Below, piece after piece: positions 1 to 8,192 of a stretch of DNA of 64,000 nucleotides. The stretch comes from an uncultured Flavobacteriales bacterium (GTDB taxonomy: Bacteria > Bacteroidota > Bacteroidia > Flavobacteriales_D > Crocinitomicaceae). The translations under genes were made by a program, and so were the position numbers. Position 1 is the stretch's first letter. Every line of letters begins with the position of its first letter. The notes under the pieces are model-generated. The model was not told the origin of the DNA, ran no database searches, and was given only the letters and a program-made list of their open reading frames with translations. The stretch lies in contig CALEIK010000025.1 in the NCBI GenBank assembly GCA_937876195.1, forward strand, positions 62,001-126,000, written 5' to 3'.

Positions 1-217
1 TCGGCCAATGTCCCGATACGATTTTAACAAACGATTCTTTGTCCACCATTTTTTTCTGGCTTAACGTCCTACCGTCATACAGATAGCAAACATAGGAAGT
101 TACTTCTGAATTCGCGCCAATAGAAACTTTTACACCAAAAACTGCTCTTGGAGAGATTGGCTCTTTTACAGACACCGAAATGAACCAACACATCAGAAGT
201 AGTAGCACTAATTTCAT
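1..217 (-). CDS. Secreted protein, N-terminal part only
   Basis: The reading frame starts with ATG at 217 on the minus strand and runs off the left edge of the window, giving 72 visible residues. It opens with a signal peptide (MKLVLLLLMCWFISVSV) and then a beta-rich stretch with no motif I recognise. The product is probably exported, to the periplasm or outer membrane. The function cannot be named from this fragment. A shadow frame over the same bases lacks the signal peptide, which is why this frame is preferred. Confidence 0.6.
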   Translation of the reverse strand, partial: MKLVLLLLMCWFISVSVKEPISPRAVFGVKVSIGANSEVTSYVCYLYDGRTLSQKKMVDKESFVKIVSGHWP

Positions 218-312
218 ACTGTAATGTAACGAAAATTGCGGTAAAAAGTTTCTCATTCATCTAGAATCAGTCAATGCGCGTTGTAAAACCAACTACTACA
301 AGATTTTTCTAG

Positions 313-462
313 TTATCGCTTGAAGGTAAAATAGATGATAAGAGAGGAAACTAATAGAAAGGATATTGGAATTGCCCAGTGGTCGGATAGAAAGATAGAA
401 ACTAGAAAACCAGGGATTAATAGAATCGATAAGAGATGGAATTTTCCTTGGTGCTTACTCAA
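313..462 (-). CDS. Possible small hydrophobic protein downstream of fau
   Basis: An open frame follows the cyclo-ligase gene on the same strand. Its part beyond the fau stop encodes two hydrophobic stretches, about LLSILLIPGFLVSIFL and IPISFLLVSSLIIYF, ending in basic residues, as in a two-helix membrane protein of about 49 residues. No ATG lies in the unique part. The start given is a TTG at 462 that overlaps fau by 8 bases; an ATG at 546 would sit deep inside fau. It could equally be a chance hydrophobic frame in AT-rich DNA. Confidence 0.25.
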   Translation of the reverse strand: MSKHQGKFHLLSILLIPGFLVSIFLSDHWAIPISFLLVSSLIIYFTFKR

Positions 463-1027
463 AACGATGAATTTTAGTCGGCGTGATGCAATAGTGCAGT
501 GGAATATCCGCGGATGTAATTTCGGGGATGGATTTTTCCATTTCATCGAAATGGCTGATTCCTATAAACTTACATCTTGGAGAACACTTGCTCAAAAAAC
601 GATCGTAAAACCCTTTGCCGTAGCCAAGTCGATTTCCACGTTCATCAATGGCTAACAAAGGGACAACCACATAGTCAAAATGTTCAGCAGAGACGACTGT
701 CCCATGTTTAGGTTCTGGAATGCCATACGAAGAAACTTCCAATTGATCCACCGAGTTAAAGAAGATGTGTTTTAATTGATTGGTTTTATAATCGACTTTC
801 GGAATCGCAACTTTCGCATCAAACGATAAGGCTTTCTCCCAAATCTTATAGGTATTGATCTCCTTGGCACGTTCGATGGGCAAAAACAAACTGATTTTCT
901 TGTTTTCCAGTTGAAAATTAAAGAAGAGAAGGTGACAAATACTTTCTGAAATCAATTCTAATTTTTCAGGTGAAAGGGCTTGGCGCTTTTCAATGTACTT
1001 CTTGCGAAGTTGAGATTTGGTAAGCAT
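455..1027 (-). CDS. fau: 5-formyltetrahydrofolate cyclo-ligase
   Basis: This cytosolic enzyme uses ATP to convert 5-formyl-THF to 5,10-methenyl-THF, returning the stored folate to one-carbon metabolism. The 190-residue protein has the family's features: an N-terminal basic helix (RKKYIEKRQAL, about residues 7-17) and the nucleotide/substrate loop GYGKGFYDRF at 135-144. The start at 1027 (MLTKSQ) is preferred to an ATG 45 bases upstream, because family members begin close to the RK-helix. It appears to be transcribed alone or with the small hydrophobic frame behind it. Confidence 0.9.
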   Translation of the reverse strand: MLTKSQLRKKYIEKRQALSPEKLELISESICHLLFFNFQLENKKISLFLPIERAKEINTYKIWEKALSFDAKVAIPKVDYKTNQLKHIFFNSVDQLEVSSYGIPEPKHGTVVSAEHFDYVVVPLLAIDERGNRLGYGKGFYDRFLSKCSPRCKFIGISHFDEMEKSIPEITSADIPLHYCITPTKIHRFE

Positions 1028-1218
1028 AGAAATAGTTCTTTTTGTGGCTGTAAAAGTAATAATATACCTCAATTTTGGGACGTATTTATTGGTCTTAATC
1101 TAGGAATGAAAATTTACTACCATGGTAATTAATTTTTTTTTGTATTTTCGAATGGTATTACAAAATTCCTAGATATTTTGTAGTCTCATCTGAAAATTGA
1201 TTAACGTAACGAACTTAA

Positions 1219-2127
1219 ATGTTGAAAATGAAAACTATTTTAACCTTAATTATTCTAATTCCGTGTATCTCATTTGGGCAAGAAGAAGATGTTGTTGACG
1301 ATGGAGTTGTCGCTCCAGATGAAGTGGAATATGTTGATGATGTGTTTAGTTCTACGCGTGTAATTAATGGTCATTCGACCGAAATGCTCGATAAAAACGT
1401 AATGGAATTTCGTGTGGAACATCGTTTTGGTGATATCGCTGGAACAAACGGGGGAGTTCAACAGATGTTCGGATTGGATAATTCTTCCGATATCCGTTTG
1501 GCATTTGAATATGGAATTACGGACAATATCAACATTGGCATAGGGCGAAGTAAGGGAAACGGAACGCCGTACCGCTCATTGATTGACGGGTATGCTAAGT
1601 ATAGATTTTTGCGACAAAAGAAGGGAAGCATGCCAATTTCTATGGCGGTGTTAGGAACAGCTTCGTTTACATACATGAAAGCTTCAAGTGATATTTCATT
1701 GGTCAGTGCTTTCCCAAATTGGGAACATCGGATGGCGTATTGTGGACAACTGAACATTTCAAAAAAGTTTGGTTCTTGGTTCAGTTTGAATTTAGCACCG
1801 ACGATTGTGCATCGAAACTACGTTGCTTCTGATGATCAAAACACACTATTTGCGCTAGGTGGTGCTACTCGTTTTGCGATTACAAAAACGGTAGGTATCG
1901 TGATTGAATATTTCCACACGTTTGACGAACCCAATTTAAGACCAACCAATACGAACAGTCTAGGAGTGGCCGTTGAATTTGAAACGTTTGGGCATAATTT
2001 CACTATTAACTTCACCAATTCAACTGGATTTGGAGAAACACAGTTTATTCCTCATACTTATTCTGATTGGCTTCAAGGTCAGTTTAGGCTAGGATTTACG
2101 ATAGGAAGAAAATTTGATTTTAATTAG
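1219..2127 (+). CDS. DUF5777-type outer-membrane beta-barrel protein
   Basis: 302 residues. A signal peptide (ending CISFGQ) is followed by an acidic stretch and then alternating amphipathic strands ending in an aromatic-rich C-terminus (GRKFDFN), as in outer-membrane barrels. The VINGHSTEMLDKNVMEFRVEHRFG-type opening and the GLDNSSDIRLAFEYGITDN block fit the Bacteroidota family DUF5777. It precedes a YceI gene by 101 bases and a tight run of haem-motif proteins, so it probably supplies an outer-membrane component to that set. An in-frame ATG at 1228 is an equally possible start. The function is unknown. Confidence 0.75.
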   Translation: MLKMKTILTLIILIPCISFGQEEDVVDDGVVAPDEVEYVDDVFSSTRVINGHSTEMLDKNVMEFRVEHRFGDIAGTNGGVQQMFGLDNSSDIRLAFEYGITDNINIGIGRSKGNGTPYRSLIDGYAKYRFLRQKKGSMPISMAVLGTASFTYMKASSDISLVSAFPNWEHRMAYCGQLNISKKFGSWFSLNLAPTIVHRNYVASDDQNTLFALGGATRFAITKTVGIVIEYFHTFDEPNLRPTNTNSLGVAVEFETFGHNFTINFTNSTGFGETQFIPHTYSDWLQGQFRLGFTIGRKFDFN

Positions 2128-2228
2128 ACGTGTCATTTTTTTAGTGGATTTAACCAATCCAATGACAATTTCTTACGTTACTAAATATATGATGGCTTAA
2201 TTATTGAATAACAAAAAAAAATAAGACG

Positions 2229-2765
2229 ATGAAAAAATTAGTTTATCCATTTTTAGCAGCACTGATTTTACTAACATCTGCAACGATGGCAGTATCTGTG
2301 CAAGATTATAAAGTAGGGGATGGTTTCTCCATTGCTTTTGATAGTAAAGACCCTTCTGGAATATTTCAACAATTGACAGGGGACGTCAAATTTGATCAGA
2401 ATGATCTCGAAAATTCAAAATTCAATTTCTCTATTGACGTGTCGTCAATTAGTACAGGAAATGGAATGAAGAACAAAAAGGCGATGACCGCAGAATGGTT
2501 TGACCAAGCGAATCACCCAAAAATCTCGTTCCATTCCAGCAAAGTTGAAAAAACAGACAAGGGATATTACATCCACGGGAAATTGAAAATGAAAGGTGTA
2601 GAGCGCTTCAGAAAAATTCCAGCAGAAGTGAGTGAAACAAAATCAGGACTTAAGGTATCAGGAGTGTTTTGGGTAGAAAGAACACATTATAAAATCGGAA
2701 AACCAGGTGGAGCTGTTCCTGAGAAATTAAAAATTACCTATTCAATTCCACTGTCAAAAAAATAG
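2229..2765 (+). CDS. YceI family periplasmic lipid-binding protein
   Basis: 178 residues with a cleavable signal peptide (MKKLVYPFLAALILLTSATMA). The body has the YceI lipocalin-like pattern: an early DPSG and beta strands, MTAEWFDQANHPKISFHS in the middle (about residues 90-105), and G.L.MKGV...IPAEV near the end. YceI proteins have an isoprenoid/amphiphile-binding barrel; here the ligand may be a quinone or polyprenyl species (inference). It is the first gene of a tight run, with the next ORF starting 4 bases after its stop. The neighbours carry haem-binding motifs. Confidence 0.9.
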   Translation: MKKLVYPFLAALILLTSATMAVSVQDYKVGDGFSIAFDSKDPSGIFQQLTGDVKFDQNDLENSKFNFSIDVSSISTGNGMKNKKAMTAEWFDQANHPKISFHSSKVEKTDKGYYIHGKLKMKGVERFRKIPAEVSETKSGLKVSGVFWVERTHYKIGKPGGAVPEKLKITYSIPLSKK

Positions 2766-2769
2766 AACT

Positions 2770-3168
2770 ATGTTTAAGAAAACACTTTTTTTAGGAGTAA
2801 CGGCGGGACTATTATCTGGGTTAGCATGTACTGTTTATGCGGAAGTTTTTTCCTGGGCAAATGCTGGAATGCTTGATTTTTCCTCCGTGGTGACTGTACC
2901 AATGTATTTTGGAGCATGCATATTCGTATGTGTCTTGGCGGGAATCGGTTATTGGCTGGCGGATAAAATGTTCAAGTCAAAAGGTCAAATTGTGTTCAAC
3001 TTTTTGTTTACCATTATTTCATTTGGGACAATCATAATGCCTTTTGCCGCAACACTTCCGTTGGATCTTGAGTTTCCAGAGATGTTTCCAGGACTTGTTG
3101 TGCCAATGCACTTTTTCCCAGCAATTGTTTGGTTCACAATTCAACCCTTATTCATAAAAGCAAAATGA
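2770..3168 (+). CDS. Small four-helix membrane protein of unknown function
   Basis: 132 residues with hydrophobic segments at about 7-25, 43-64, 75-98 and 108-127. The loops are short, and one positively charged loop (DKMFKSKG) probably faces the cytoplasm. I see no catalytic motif and do not recognise the family. The gene lies 4 bases after yceI, and its stop overlaps the next start (ATGA at 3165-3168). It is therefore co-translated with a YceI protein and a haem-type lipoprotein, which hints at an inner-membrane partner for that pair. Confidence 0.75.
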   Translation: MFKKTLFLGVTAGLLSGLACTVYAEVFSWANAGMLDFSSVVTVPMYFGACIFVCVLAGIGYWLADKMFKSKGQIVFNFLFTIISFGTIIMPFAATLPLDLEFPEMFPGLVVPMHFFPAIVWFTIQPLFIKAK

Positions 3169-3509
3169 GACACTTAATTATCGGCGTAGTTATTCTTGGT
3201 AGTCTAATACTTTCTTGTAGAAAGGACAAAGCACTTGAAATAAATTGTTTTGAGGAGATTTCGTATGATGAGGAAATTCGACCTCTATTTGAAACCAATT
3301 GTACAGTGAGCGGATGCCATGACGCAACAGCGGAAGGTGGGTTTGAGTTTAATAGCCATGAAGTAATCAGTGAAAACGCTGATCTAATTCTGTCGGCGAT
3401 TAGTCACGAATCTGGCGTAGCTCCAATGCCATTGGATGCTCCTAAACTGGACGATGAACTAATCGCTAAATTTATTTGCTGGAAAAACAGCGGCAAACTA
3501 GACAATTGA
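3165..3509 (+). CDS. Cytochrome-like lipoprotein with CX4CH motif
   Basis: 114 residues. The start at 3165 overlaps the previous stop (ATGA) and gives a short lipoprotein signal with the lipobox Cys at residue 18 (SLILSC). The body contains C46-TVSG-C51-H52, a CX4CH spacing instead of the usual CXXCH, preceded by the IRPLFETNC context common to Bacteroidota cytochrome-c-domain lipoproteins. A Met-Pro (APMPLD) near the C-terminus could supply the distal ligand. It is probably a membrane-anchored periplasmic or outer-membrane electron carrier, although haem attachment is not proven by sequence. The next gene starts 4 bases downstream. Confidence 0.7.
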   Translation: MRHLIIGVVILGSLILSCRKDKALEINCFEEISYDEEIRPLFETNCTVSGCHDATAEGGFEFNSHEVISENADLILSAISHESGVAPMPLDAPKLDDELIAKFICWKNSGKLDN

Positions 3510-3513
3510 GCAA

Positions 3514-4395
3514 ATGAAGTTTTTAACAGTGTGCATACTGATTTTGGGATTATTTTTGATCGCAGCCCTACAATCCACAAGTGGAAAACTAGCGGAGTAC
3601 AGCGCAACGTATCAGAAGTATTCAACAGGAGCACCAGCGGGTAAAACGGGTGCGCCCGGTGAAGGTGCATTGAGTTGTACAGAATGTCACGCAGGTTCCG
3701 TAAACGATGGATCCAGTCAGAATATTTTAACACTGTATGATGCATCATTACAAGTTACGACAGCCTATATACCAGATGAAGTATACACTGTTTCCCTTGT
3801 GCTCGTTGATGAGGATGTGAAGGAGGGGTTCCAAGCAACTGTATTGGATAATAATTACAACAATATGGCGGGAGCATTTCTCACTTCTGGCTCCGTTGGG
3901 ACGCAAATTGTTCCTTATTTAGGACGAGATTATGCAACACATAAATCGGCGAGTTCCAATGCAGGAAATGTCTCGTGGGATTGGGAATGGCAAGCACCCG
4001 CTGTTGAATCAGGACCAGTCACGTTCTATGTAGCGTCTAATATTGCCAATGGAAATGGAACCGCTTCTGGTGATGATATTTATTTATCGCAGCATGTGAT
4101 TTATAGTATCCTTGATGTCAACAATGAACTACCAGAGGATCTTGGATTTAATGCGGGATATAATTCTGAAGTGAATACACTCCATATCCAATTTAAGTCC
4201 CTATCGGTTGAAAATATGTTCGTAAAAGTCGTTGATCTATCAGGTAAATATGTGCATAGCTCTACTATTGGAAATTCAAAAATAGGAATGAACAAGGAAA
4301 AAGTTCAACTTCCAGAAACAATTAAATCGGGAATGTACGTTGTTCAATTTTTCTTAGGGAACAAAGTAATGTCATCGAAGATTTACATTGATTGA
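3514..4395 (+). CDS. Secreted protein with CXXCH motif and T9SS-type C-terminal domain
   Basis: 293 residues. An N-terminal hydrophobic segment (residues 3-19) is followed by CTECH at 55-59, a single c-type haem site, inside a Gly/Pro-rich stretch (TGAPGEGALSC). A beta-sandwich region of the choice-of-anchor V / reelin-like kind follows (about 65-195). The last ~85 residues (VKVVDLSGKYV ... SGMYVVQFFLGNKVMSSKIYID) look like a type A T9SS sorting domain, though the usual YPNP opening is missing. It probably ends up at the cell surface. It is the last gene of the yceI run. Confidence 0.75.
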   Translation: MKFLTVCILILGLFLIAALQSTSGKLAEYSATYQKYSTGAPAGKTGAPGEGALSCTECHAGSVNDGSSQNILTLYDASLQVTTAYIPDEVYTVSLVLVDEDVKEGFQATVLDNNYNNMAGAFLTSGSVGTQIVPYLGRDYATHKSASSNAGNVSWDWEWQAPAVESGPVTFYVASNIANGNGTASGDDIYLSQHVIYSILDVNNELPEDLGFNAGYNSEVNTLHIQFKSLSVENMFVKVVDLSGKYVHSSTIGNSKIGMNKEKVQLPETIKSGMYVVQFFLGNKVMSSKIYID

Positions 4396-4397
4396 GA

Positions 4398-4970
4398 TTA
4401 GGTAATTCCTAATCGTTGTTCTACAACTTCACTGACCTTTGCAAACAATTGATGAGGTAAGAACGTTCGCCAATCCAACATATCCATCTCACCACCCAAT
4501 ACAAAGTAGTGATCAATTCCAACATTTTGCATTTCTAAAGAAACGTGCTCGTGAAAGTTTAAAAGTGCCACCCATCCATCTTCGATGTCATCAATCCACT
4601 CTTCATAGTAACAATCATCGGATGAATGAAAATTCAGTACATTCTCTCCAATCAACACAAATTTTGTGATCCCCATCTTCACTAATTCATCTATGACATC
4701 TCTTTTTAGCGTCATAATATCGTTTTCAATGGCATCGTTCCACTCTCCCATCATCTCAATAATAGCGTAGCCCGACTCATAATCCACGTAGATGATTTTA
4801 ATGAATAGTGTAGAAGACCCGATGTTATCCCATTGCGGATGGATGTAAAAATTGTACACGCGATTTTCAAATTCAAACTCGCTATACTCCCTTCCAAAAA
4901 ATGGCGAAGCATCATCGTCCGAAGCGATGTACAAATTTCTCCAATGATAATATGGTTCAACCAAATGCAT
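4398..4970 (-). CDS. Conserved hypothetical acidic protein
   Basis: 190 residues, strongly acidic and rich in aromatic residues, with no signal peptide or membrane segment, so cytosolic. It opens HLVEPYYHWRNLYIASDDD..PFFGREYSE and contains a Rossmann-like stretch (DELVKMGITKFVLIGENVLNFH). I associate this pattern with uncharacterised conserved Bacteroidota proteins but cannot assign a function. The gene converges on the preceding operon (2 bases apart) and diverges from the DUF4836 gene. Its promoter box sits only 4 bases upstream of ATG. Confidence 0.7.
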   Translation of the reverse strand: MHLVEPYYHWRNLYIASDDDASPFFGREYSEFEFENRVYNFYIHPQWDNIGSSTLFIKIIYVDYESGYAIIEMMGEWNDAIENDIMTLKRDVIDELVKMGITKFVLIGENVLNFHSSDDCYYEEWIDDIEDGWVALLNFHEHVSLEMQNVGIDHYFVLGGEMDMLDWRTFLPHQLFAKVSEVVEQRLGIT

Positions 4971-4974
4971 GGTG

Positions 4975-4982
4975 CAAATGTA
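4975..4982 (-). promoter_or_regulatory. -7 promoter box (TACATTTG) 4 nt before ATG
   Basis: Read on the minus strand, TACATTTG matches the Bacteroidota -7 consensus TAnnTTTG. It is followed by CACC and then the ATG of the hypothetical gene at 4970. Transcription would begin at or beside the start codon. The same geometry occurs before ispE, guaA and the LysM gene. Confidence 0.5.
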
Positions 4983-5031
4983 TCAATTCATTAAAAAAGA
5001 TTTGGCATAATAAATGCAATGATTTTATCGT

Positions 5032-5039
5032 TAATTTTG
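5032..5039 (+). promoter_or_regulatory. -7 promoter box (TAATTTTG) for the DUF4836-msrB unit
   Basis: TAATTTTG matches TAnnTTTG and lies 29 bases upstream of the DUF4836 start, leaving room for a short leader. I see no well-spaced -33 TTG, so the call is tentative. Confidence 0.35.
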
Positions 5040-5068
5040 AGCAATAGTAAAAACCATTCTTTAATCCA

Positions 5069-6526
5069 ATGAAAAACATCAACTCCATTTTTAAAGTAGT
5101 GCTAGTAGGTCTATTTTTAATCGTACTTAGTGCTTGCGGAAAATCAAATTCTGGAACGTCGAAAGATGCGGCTTCAGCATTTTTAAGTCAGAACGAAAAC
5201 ATTATCGTTTTTGGGAACACAGATTTGAAAGCAATTTTAACGAAAAGTGATTATACCAATATTCCAAAACTGGGGAAGTTACTCAGTACTGAGTTCTCAG
5301 CATTGGATAAGGTGATTGACTTTTCCGTGCCGCTTTATTACGCAGTGGAGGGTCCAATTGACAATGCTGGAAATCCTGCTGCAACCTACGCTTTTATTAC
5401 CTTGAAAGATCAAGACAAGTTTATTGCGGAAATGACAGGAAGAGGCTTTGATTTCTATAACACCGGTGATTTGAATTACAGCGAAGACGGTGACTTTGCA
5501 ATAGGCATTAAAAATAAAATTGCGATTGTGGTTGTTCAAAACGCGGACTACGAAGTGGAATCGCTCATGGTGGATGTATTTAAAAAGGCCGAGAGTGATT
5601 TGAGTGGTGGAGCCACAGATGAAATTTTAGGAGAAAGTGGTGATTTGGTATTTGGAATGAACATAGCTTCACTTTATAGTACATCGAATACGGATTTGTC
5701 AGATTTGAGCGAAGAGAAGAAAAAGAGCTTGAAAGCATTGGTGAAAGATTCATACATTCAAACTGTTGTTAAGTTCGAGGATGGTGCGGCCATTATTGAG
5801 ACGAAGAATTTCTTTTCGGACGAACTTAAAGAGAAAATGTTCTTCAACTCAGACAGTGGAGCTCCAGTGATTGCCAAACTAGGAAAAGGAAACGCCCGTG
5901 CTGGTTTTTCAATGAATGTTGATATGGTGAAACTACAAGCTTTGGTGGATGAATATTCACCTGAAGCCATTAGTGAATTAGCACGATCCATGGGAGGCAC
6001 GGCACAATTTGCATTGGCAACGACGGGTTCTGATATGTCAAAAATATTTTCTGGTAAGTTGGGAGTTGTGATGCTCGGAGATTTAGGAGGAAATGGAACG
6101 ATGGTACCTGATTTCAATGTTTTCCTAGGTCTACAACCAAAGGGCAGAGATATTGGCGAAATGGCAAAAGAGATGATGTCATACAGCGTAGAAGATGTGC
6201 AACTTGACAAAGATGGTCTTACACTATCTAGTAGTTCTGACAATGTATCCAAAAATGGAGGATTGATTTTTCCAAAAGGCTGTGAAGATTTTGCAAAGTC
6301 TGGAGTCAATGCATTCATTAATTTGGAAGGTGTTGATTTTGACAGCATGGATTTAGAAGGCGAGGCAAATGTATTGCGCGTCATTCAGTACATCACATTC
6401 GAATATGACAACGACGGAGGAAGAATCTACATTAAGGCGAAAAAAGGCAAGGAAAACATATTGAAACAATCAATGGATGTGCTTGTCAAGGAATTGGAGG
6501 CTGAAATTAATAACATGGCGATATAA
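5069..6526 (+). CDS. DUF4836 family lipoprotein
   Basis: 485 residues with a lipoprotein signal (lipobox LSAC, Cys about 23). The start of the mature part (SAFLSQNENIIVFGNTDLKAILTKS) and the long alternating pattern of two related halves fit DUF4836, a family of envelope lipoproteins found mainly in Bacteroidota. The lipid anchor puts it in the periplasm or outer membrane. No catalytic motif is visible. The msrB ATG follows the TAA directly, so the two genes are probably co-transcribed. A long antisense frame inside it has biased composition and is not a gene. Confidence 0.8.
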   Translation: MKNINSIFKVVLVGLFLIVLSACGKSNSGTSKDAASAFLSQNENIIVFGNTDLKAILTKSDYTNIPKLGKLLSTEFSALDKVIDFSVPLYYAVEGPIDNAGNPAATYAFITLKDQDKFIAEMTGRGFDFYNTGDLNYSEDGDFAIGIKNKIAIVVVQNADYEVESLMVDVFKKAESDLSGGATDEILGESGDLVFGMNIASLYSTSNTDLSDLSEEKKKSLKALVKDSYIQTVVKFEDGAAIIETKNFFSDELKEKMFFNSDSGAPVIAKLGKGNARAGFSMNVDMVKLQALVDEYSPEAISELARSMGGTAQFALATTGSDMSKIFSGKLGVVMLGDLGGNGTMVPDFNVFLGLQPKGRDIGEMAKEMMSYSVEDVQLDKDGLTLSSSSDNVSKNGGLIFPKGCEDFAKSGVNAFINLEGVDFDSMDLEGEANVLRVIQYITFEYDNDGGRIYIKAKKGKENILKQSMDVLVKELEAEINNMAI

Positions 6527-6895
6527 ATGAGTCAGTCGAAACGGAATCCGTTAACAACCGAAGAAGAACGCGTAATTGTTCACAAAGGAACTGAAGCACC
6601 TTTTGTTGGGGAGTATACTGATCATTTTGTAAAAGGAACGTATATCTGTCGTCAATGCGAAGCTCCGTTGTATTCATCTGAATCAAAGTTTCATTCACGC
6701 TGTGGTTGGCCGTCGTTTGATGATGAAATTGAGGGTGCGGTAAAGCGTGTTGTAGATGCTGATGGTAGAAGAACAGAAATTGTTTGCGCCAATTGTGACG
6801 GTCACTTGGGACATGTTTTTACCGGTGAGCGTTTTACAGAGAAGAATACGCGACATTGCGTAAACTCTATTTCAATGAAATTTATTGCTGAATAA
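6527..6895 (+). CDS. msrB: Peptide-methionine (R)-S-oxide reductase
   Basis: 122 residues, a usual length for cytosolic MsrB. It reduces methionine-R-sulfoxide in proteins. Two CXXC pairs (C41/C44 and C87/C90) would bind structural zinc. FHSRCGWPSFD carries the resolving Cys59, and the catalytic Cys is C111 in RHCVNS, with His for the more common Tyr before it. The start codon directly follows the DUF4836 stop, so translation may be coupled. No signal peptide is present. Confidence 0.95.
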   Translation: MSQSKRNPLTTEEERVIVHKGTEAPFVGEYTDHFVKGTYICRQCEAPLYSSESKFHSRCGWPSFDDEIEGAVKRVVDADGRRTEIVCANCDGHLGHVFTGERFTEKNTRHCVNSISMKFIAE

Positions 6896-6899
6896 GCTC

Positions 6900-7847
6900 T
6901 TAGTTAGAGTTTGCACAATCTAAAATGTAATCACACTCAACATGTACCTTTTCATGTAAAATGAGCTGAGAAGCAAGTGCCAATTGCGAGTAATTCTGTG
7001 AATTGTTTCCAAAACTTGCAGCTGTTGTCTGCCACATCGACTGAATCAATTCTTTGCTACCTTCAGTAGGCGCTATTTTGTCGACAACTGCCGCCACATT
7101 TCCTGCACCAGCATGGTAGACATGTAAAACAAAAAGTCGAAACCAAATATCTTCTTCCTTATATGATAATCCATGTGTGTCTAGAATTCGCTTAGCTTCA
7201 GGTATGCAAACGCGAGATATCAATCGAGATGCGCCATAAGCGCTTCGCTGGAAATCTTCCCGTTCATCACTGTATTTGTTGACAGTTAATCCTTGTGCTC
7301 TCGCGACAGCAGGCATTAGTTGAAATGGACCATAAGCTCCAGCGCGTGATTTTTTTAATTGTCCAGGACTCTCAATCAATAAAATCGCTTGTGCATACCA
7401 CGGATCAACACCGTAAGCTTCGAATGCTTCAACTCCATCAGATAAGCTTGAGTAGACAACATCGAATTTGTAGAAATCATTTTTTCCTGAGGTCACAAAA
7501 ATACGGGCATCTTCACTCAGTGCATACGATTGGCGAATACTATCACGGTAACTATTTTTTTGATCATCGGATTGACTATTCCAATCAGCGAGACTCATTT
7601 TAGCCACAATAACGCGAGACTCAGCAATATTGATTAAACATGAATCGGGAGAAAGTTCCATGATCTGCTTCCAAAAAACTGGTTGCGCAAGTTCATCCCA
7701 ACCCTCTGCAATAATGGTATATGCGCTAAGGATAGTCGATAAATCACTGCCTTTTTTGACCTCAATTTTTTCCTCGTCCCACGAGTCAGATGGTTGACCA
7801 AAAGCTGTAAAACCAACGAAGCTTAAAATGATAAAAATGTACCGCAT
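6900..7847 (-). CDS. Periplasmic lytic transglycosylase (SLT fold)
   Basis: 315 residues with a signal peptide (MRYIFIILSFVGFTAFGQ). The C-terminal half is a lysozyme-like SLT domain: catalytic Glu159 in LLIESPGQL, GPFQLMP at 173-179, and YHAGAGNV near 250. It should cleave the MurNAc-GlcNAc bond of peptidoglycan and leave 1,6-anhydro-MurNAc. Residues 20-140 form a helical N-terminal region not typical of E. coli Slt or MltC. The gene converges with msrB, with 4 bases between them. Confidence 0.85.
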   Translation of the reverse strand: MRYIFIILSFVGFTAFGQPSDSWDEEKIEVKKGSDLSTILSAYTIIAEGWDELAQPVFWKQIMELSPDSCLINIAESRVIVAKMSLADWNSQSDDQKNSYRDSIRQSYALSEDARIFVTSGKNDFYKFDVVYSSLSDGVEAFEAYGVDPWYAQAILLIESPGQLKKSRAGAYGPFQLMPAVARAQGLTVNKYSDEREDFQRSAYGASRLISRVCIPEAKRILDTHGLSYKEEDIWFRLFVLHVYHAGAGNVAAVVDKIAPTEGSKELIQSMWQTTAASFGNNSQNYSQLALASQLILHEKVHVECDYILDCANSN

Positions 7848-7947
7848 ACCTTATTTCGATTAAAGAGAGTTCCCTAAAATAACGAATTTATATCACAACT
7901 TGTTACAGTTTTAAGAATAGCGTGCACATTCAATCGTTGAAAAAGCC

Positions 7948-7955
7948 TAATTTTG
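7948..7955 (+). promoter_or_regulatory. -7 promoter box (TAATTTTG) for yidD
   Basis: TAATTTTG matches TAnnTTTG and ends 6 bases before the ATG at 7962, so the leader would be very short. No clear -33 element was found. Confidence 0.35.
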
Positions 7956-7961
7956 CTTGAA

Positions 7962-8192
7962 ATGAAGTTGTTGCGAAGTATTCTAATTTTTCCGTTTATC
8001 GTCTTAGTCAAGGTGTATCAATGGATTATTAGTCCAATCTTCCCACAAACCTGTCGTTTTACACCAACGTGTTCAACCTATATGGTGGAGGCATTGAAGA
8101 AAAGAGGACCAATTGTTGGGCTTTACTTAGGAATTAAACGCATAATTCGCTGCAATCCTTGGGGTGGACATGGGCACGATCCTGTGCCTTAA
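7962..8192 (+). CDS. yidD: Membrane protein insertion efficiency factor YidD
   Basis: 76 residues from ATG at 7962; an in-frame TTG at 7953 is less likely. The signature YQWIISPIFPQTCRFTPTCSTY and the C-terminal RIIRCNPW are diagnostic of YidD, a small amphipathic protein that assists YidC/Sec-mediated membrane insertion. The three Cys positions of the family are present. The gene ends inside the last codons of the convergent glycosyltransferase (4-base overlap). It is not in the common rnpA-yidC context here. Confidence 0.92.
   Translation: MKLLRSILIFPFIVLVKVYQWIISPIFPQTCRFTPTCSTYMVEALKKRGPIVGLYLGIKRIIRCNPWGGHGHDPVP

Noticed and set aside
335..655. 106-residue plus-strand frame over the 5-formyl-THF cyclo-ligase gene
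   Set aside because: It is antisense to a well-recognised enzyme, has no motif, and its composition follows from the opposite strand.
4396..4414. GATTAGG-TAATT-CCTAATC hairpin at the meeting point of two convergent genes
   Set aside because: The 7-bp stem lacks a T-run on either strand and sits on coding ends, so I did not call a terminator.
5758..6384. 208-residue minus-strand frame inside the DUF4836 gene
   Set aside because: It has biased Ser/Pro/Phe composition and no promoter or motif; a shadow of the lipoprotein gene.
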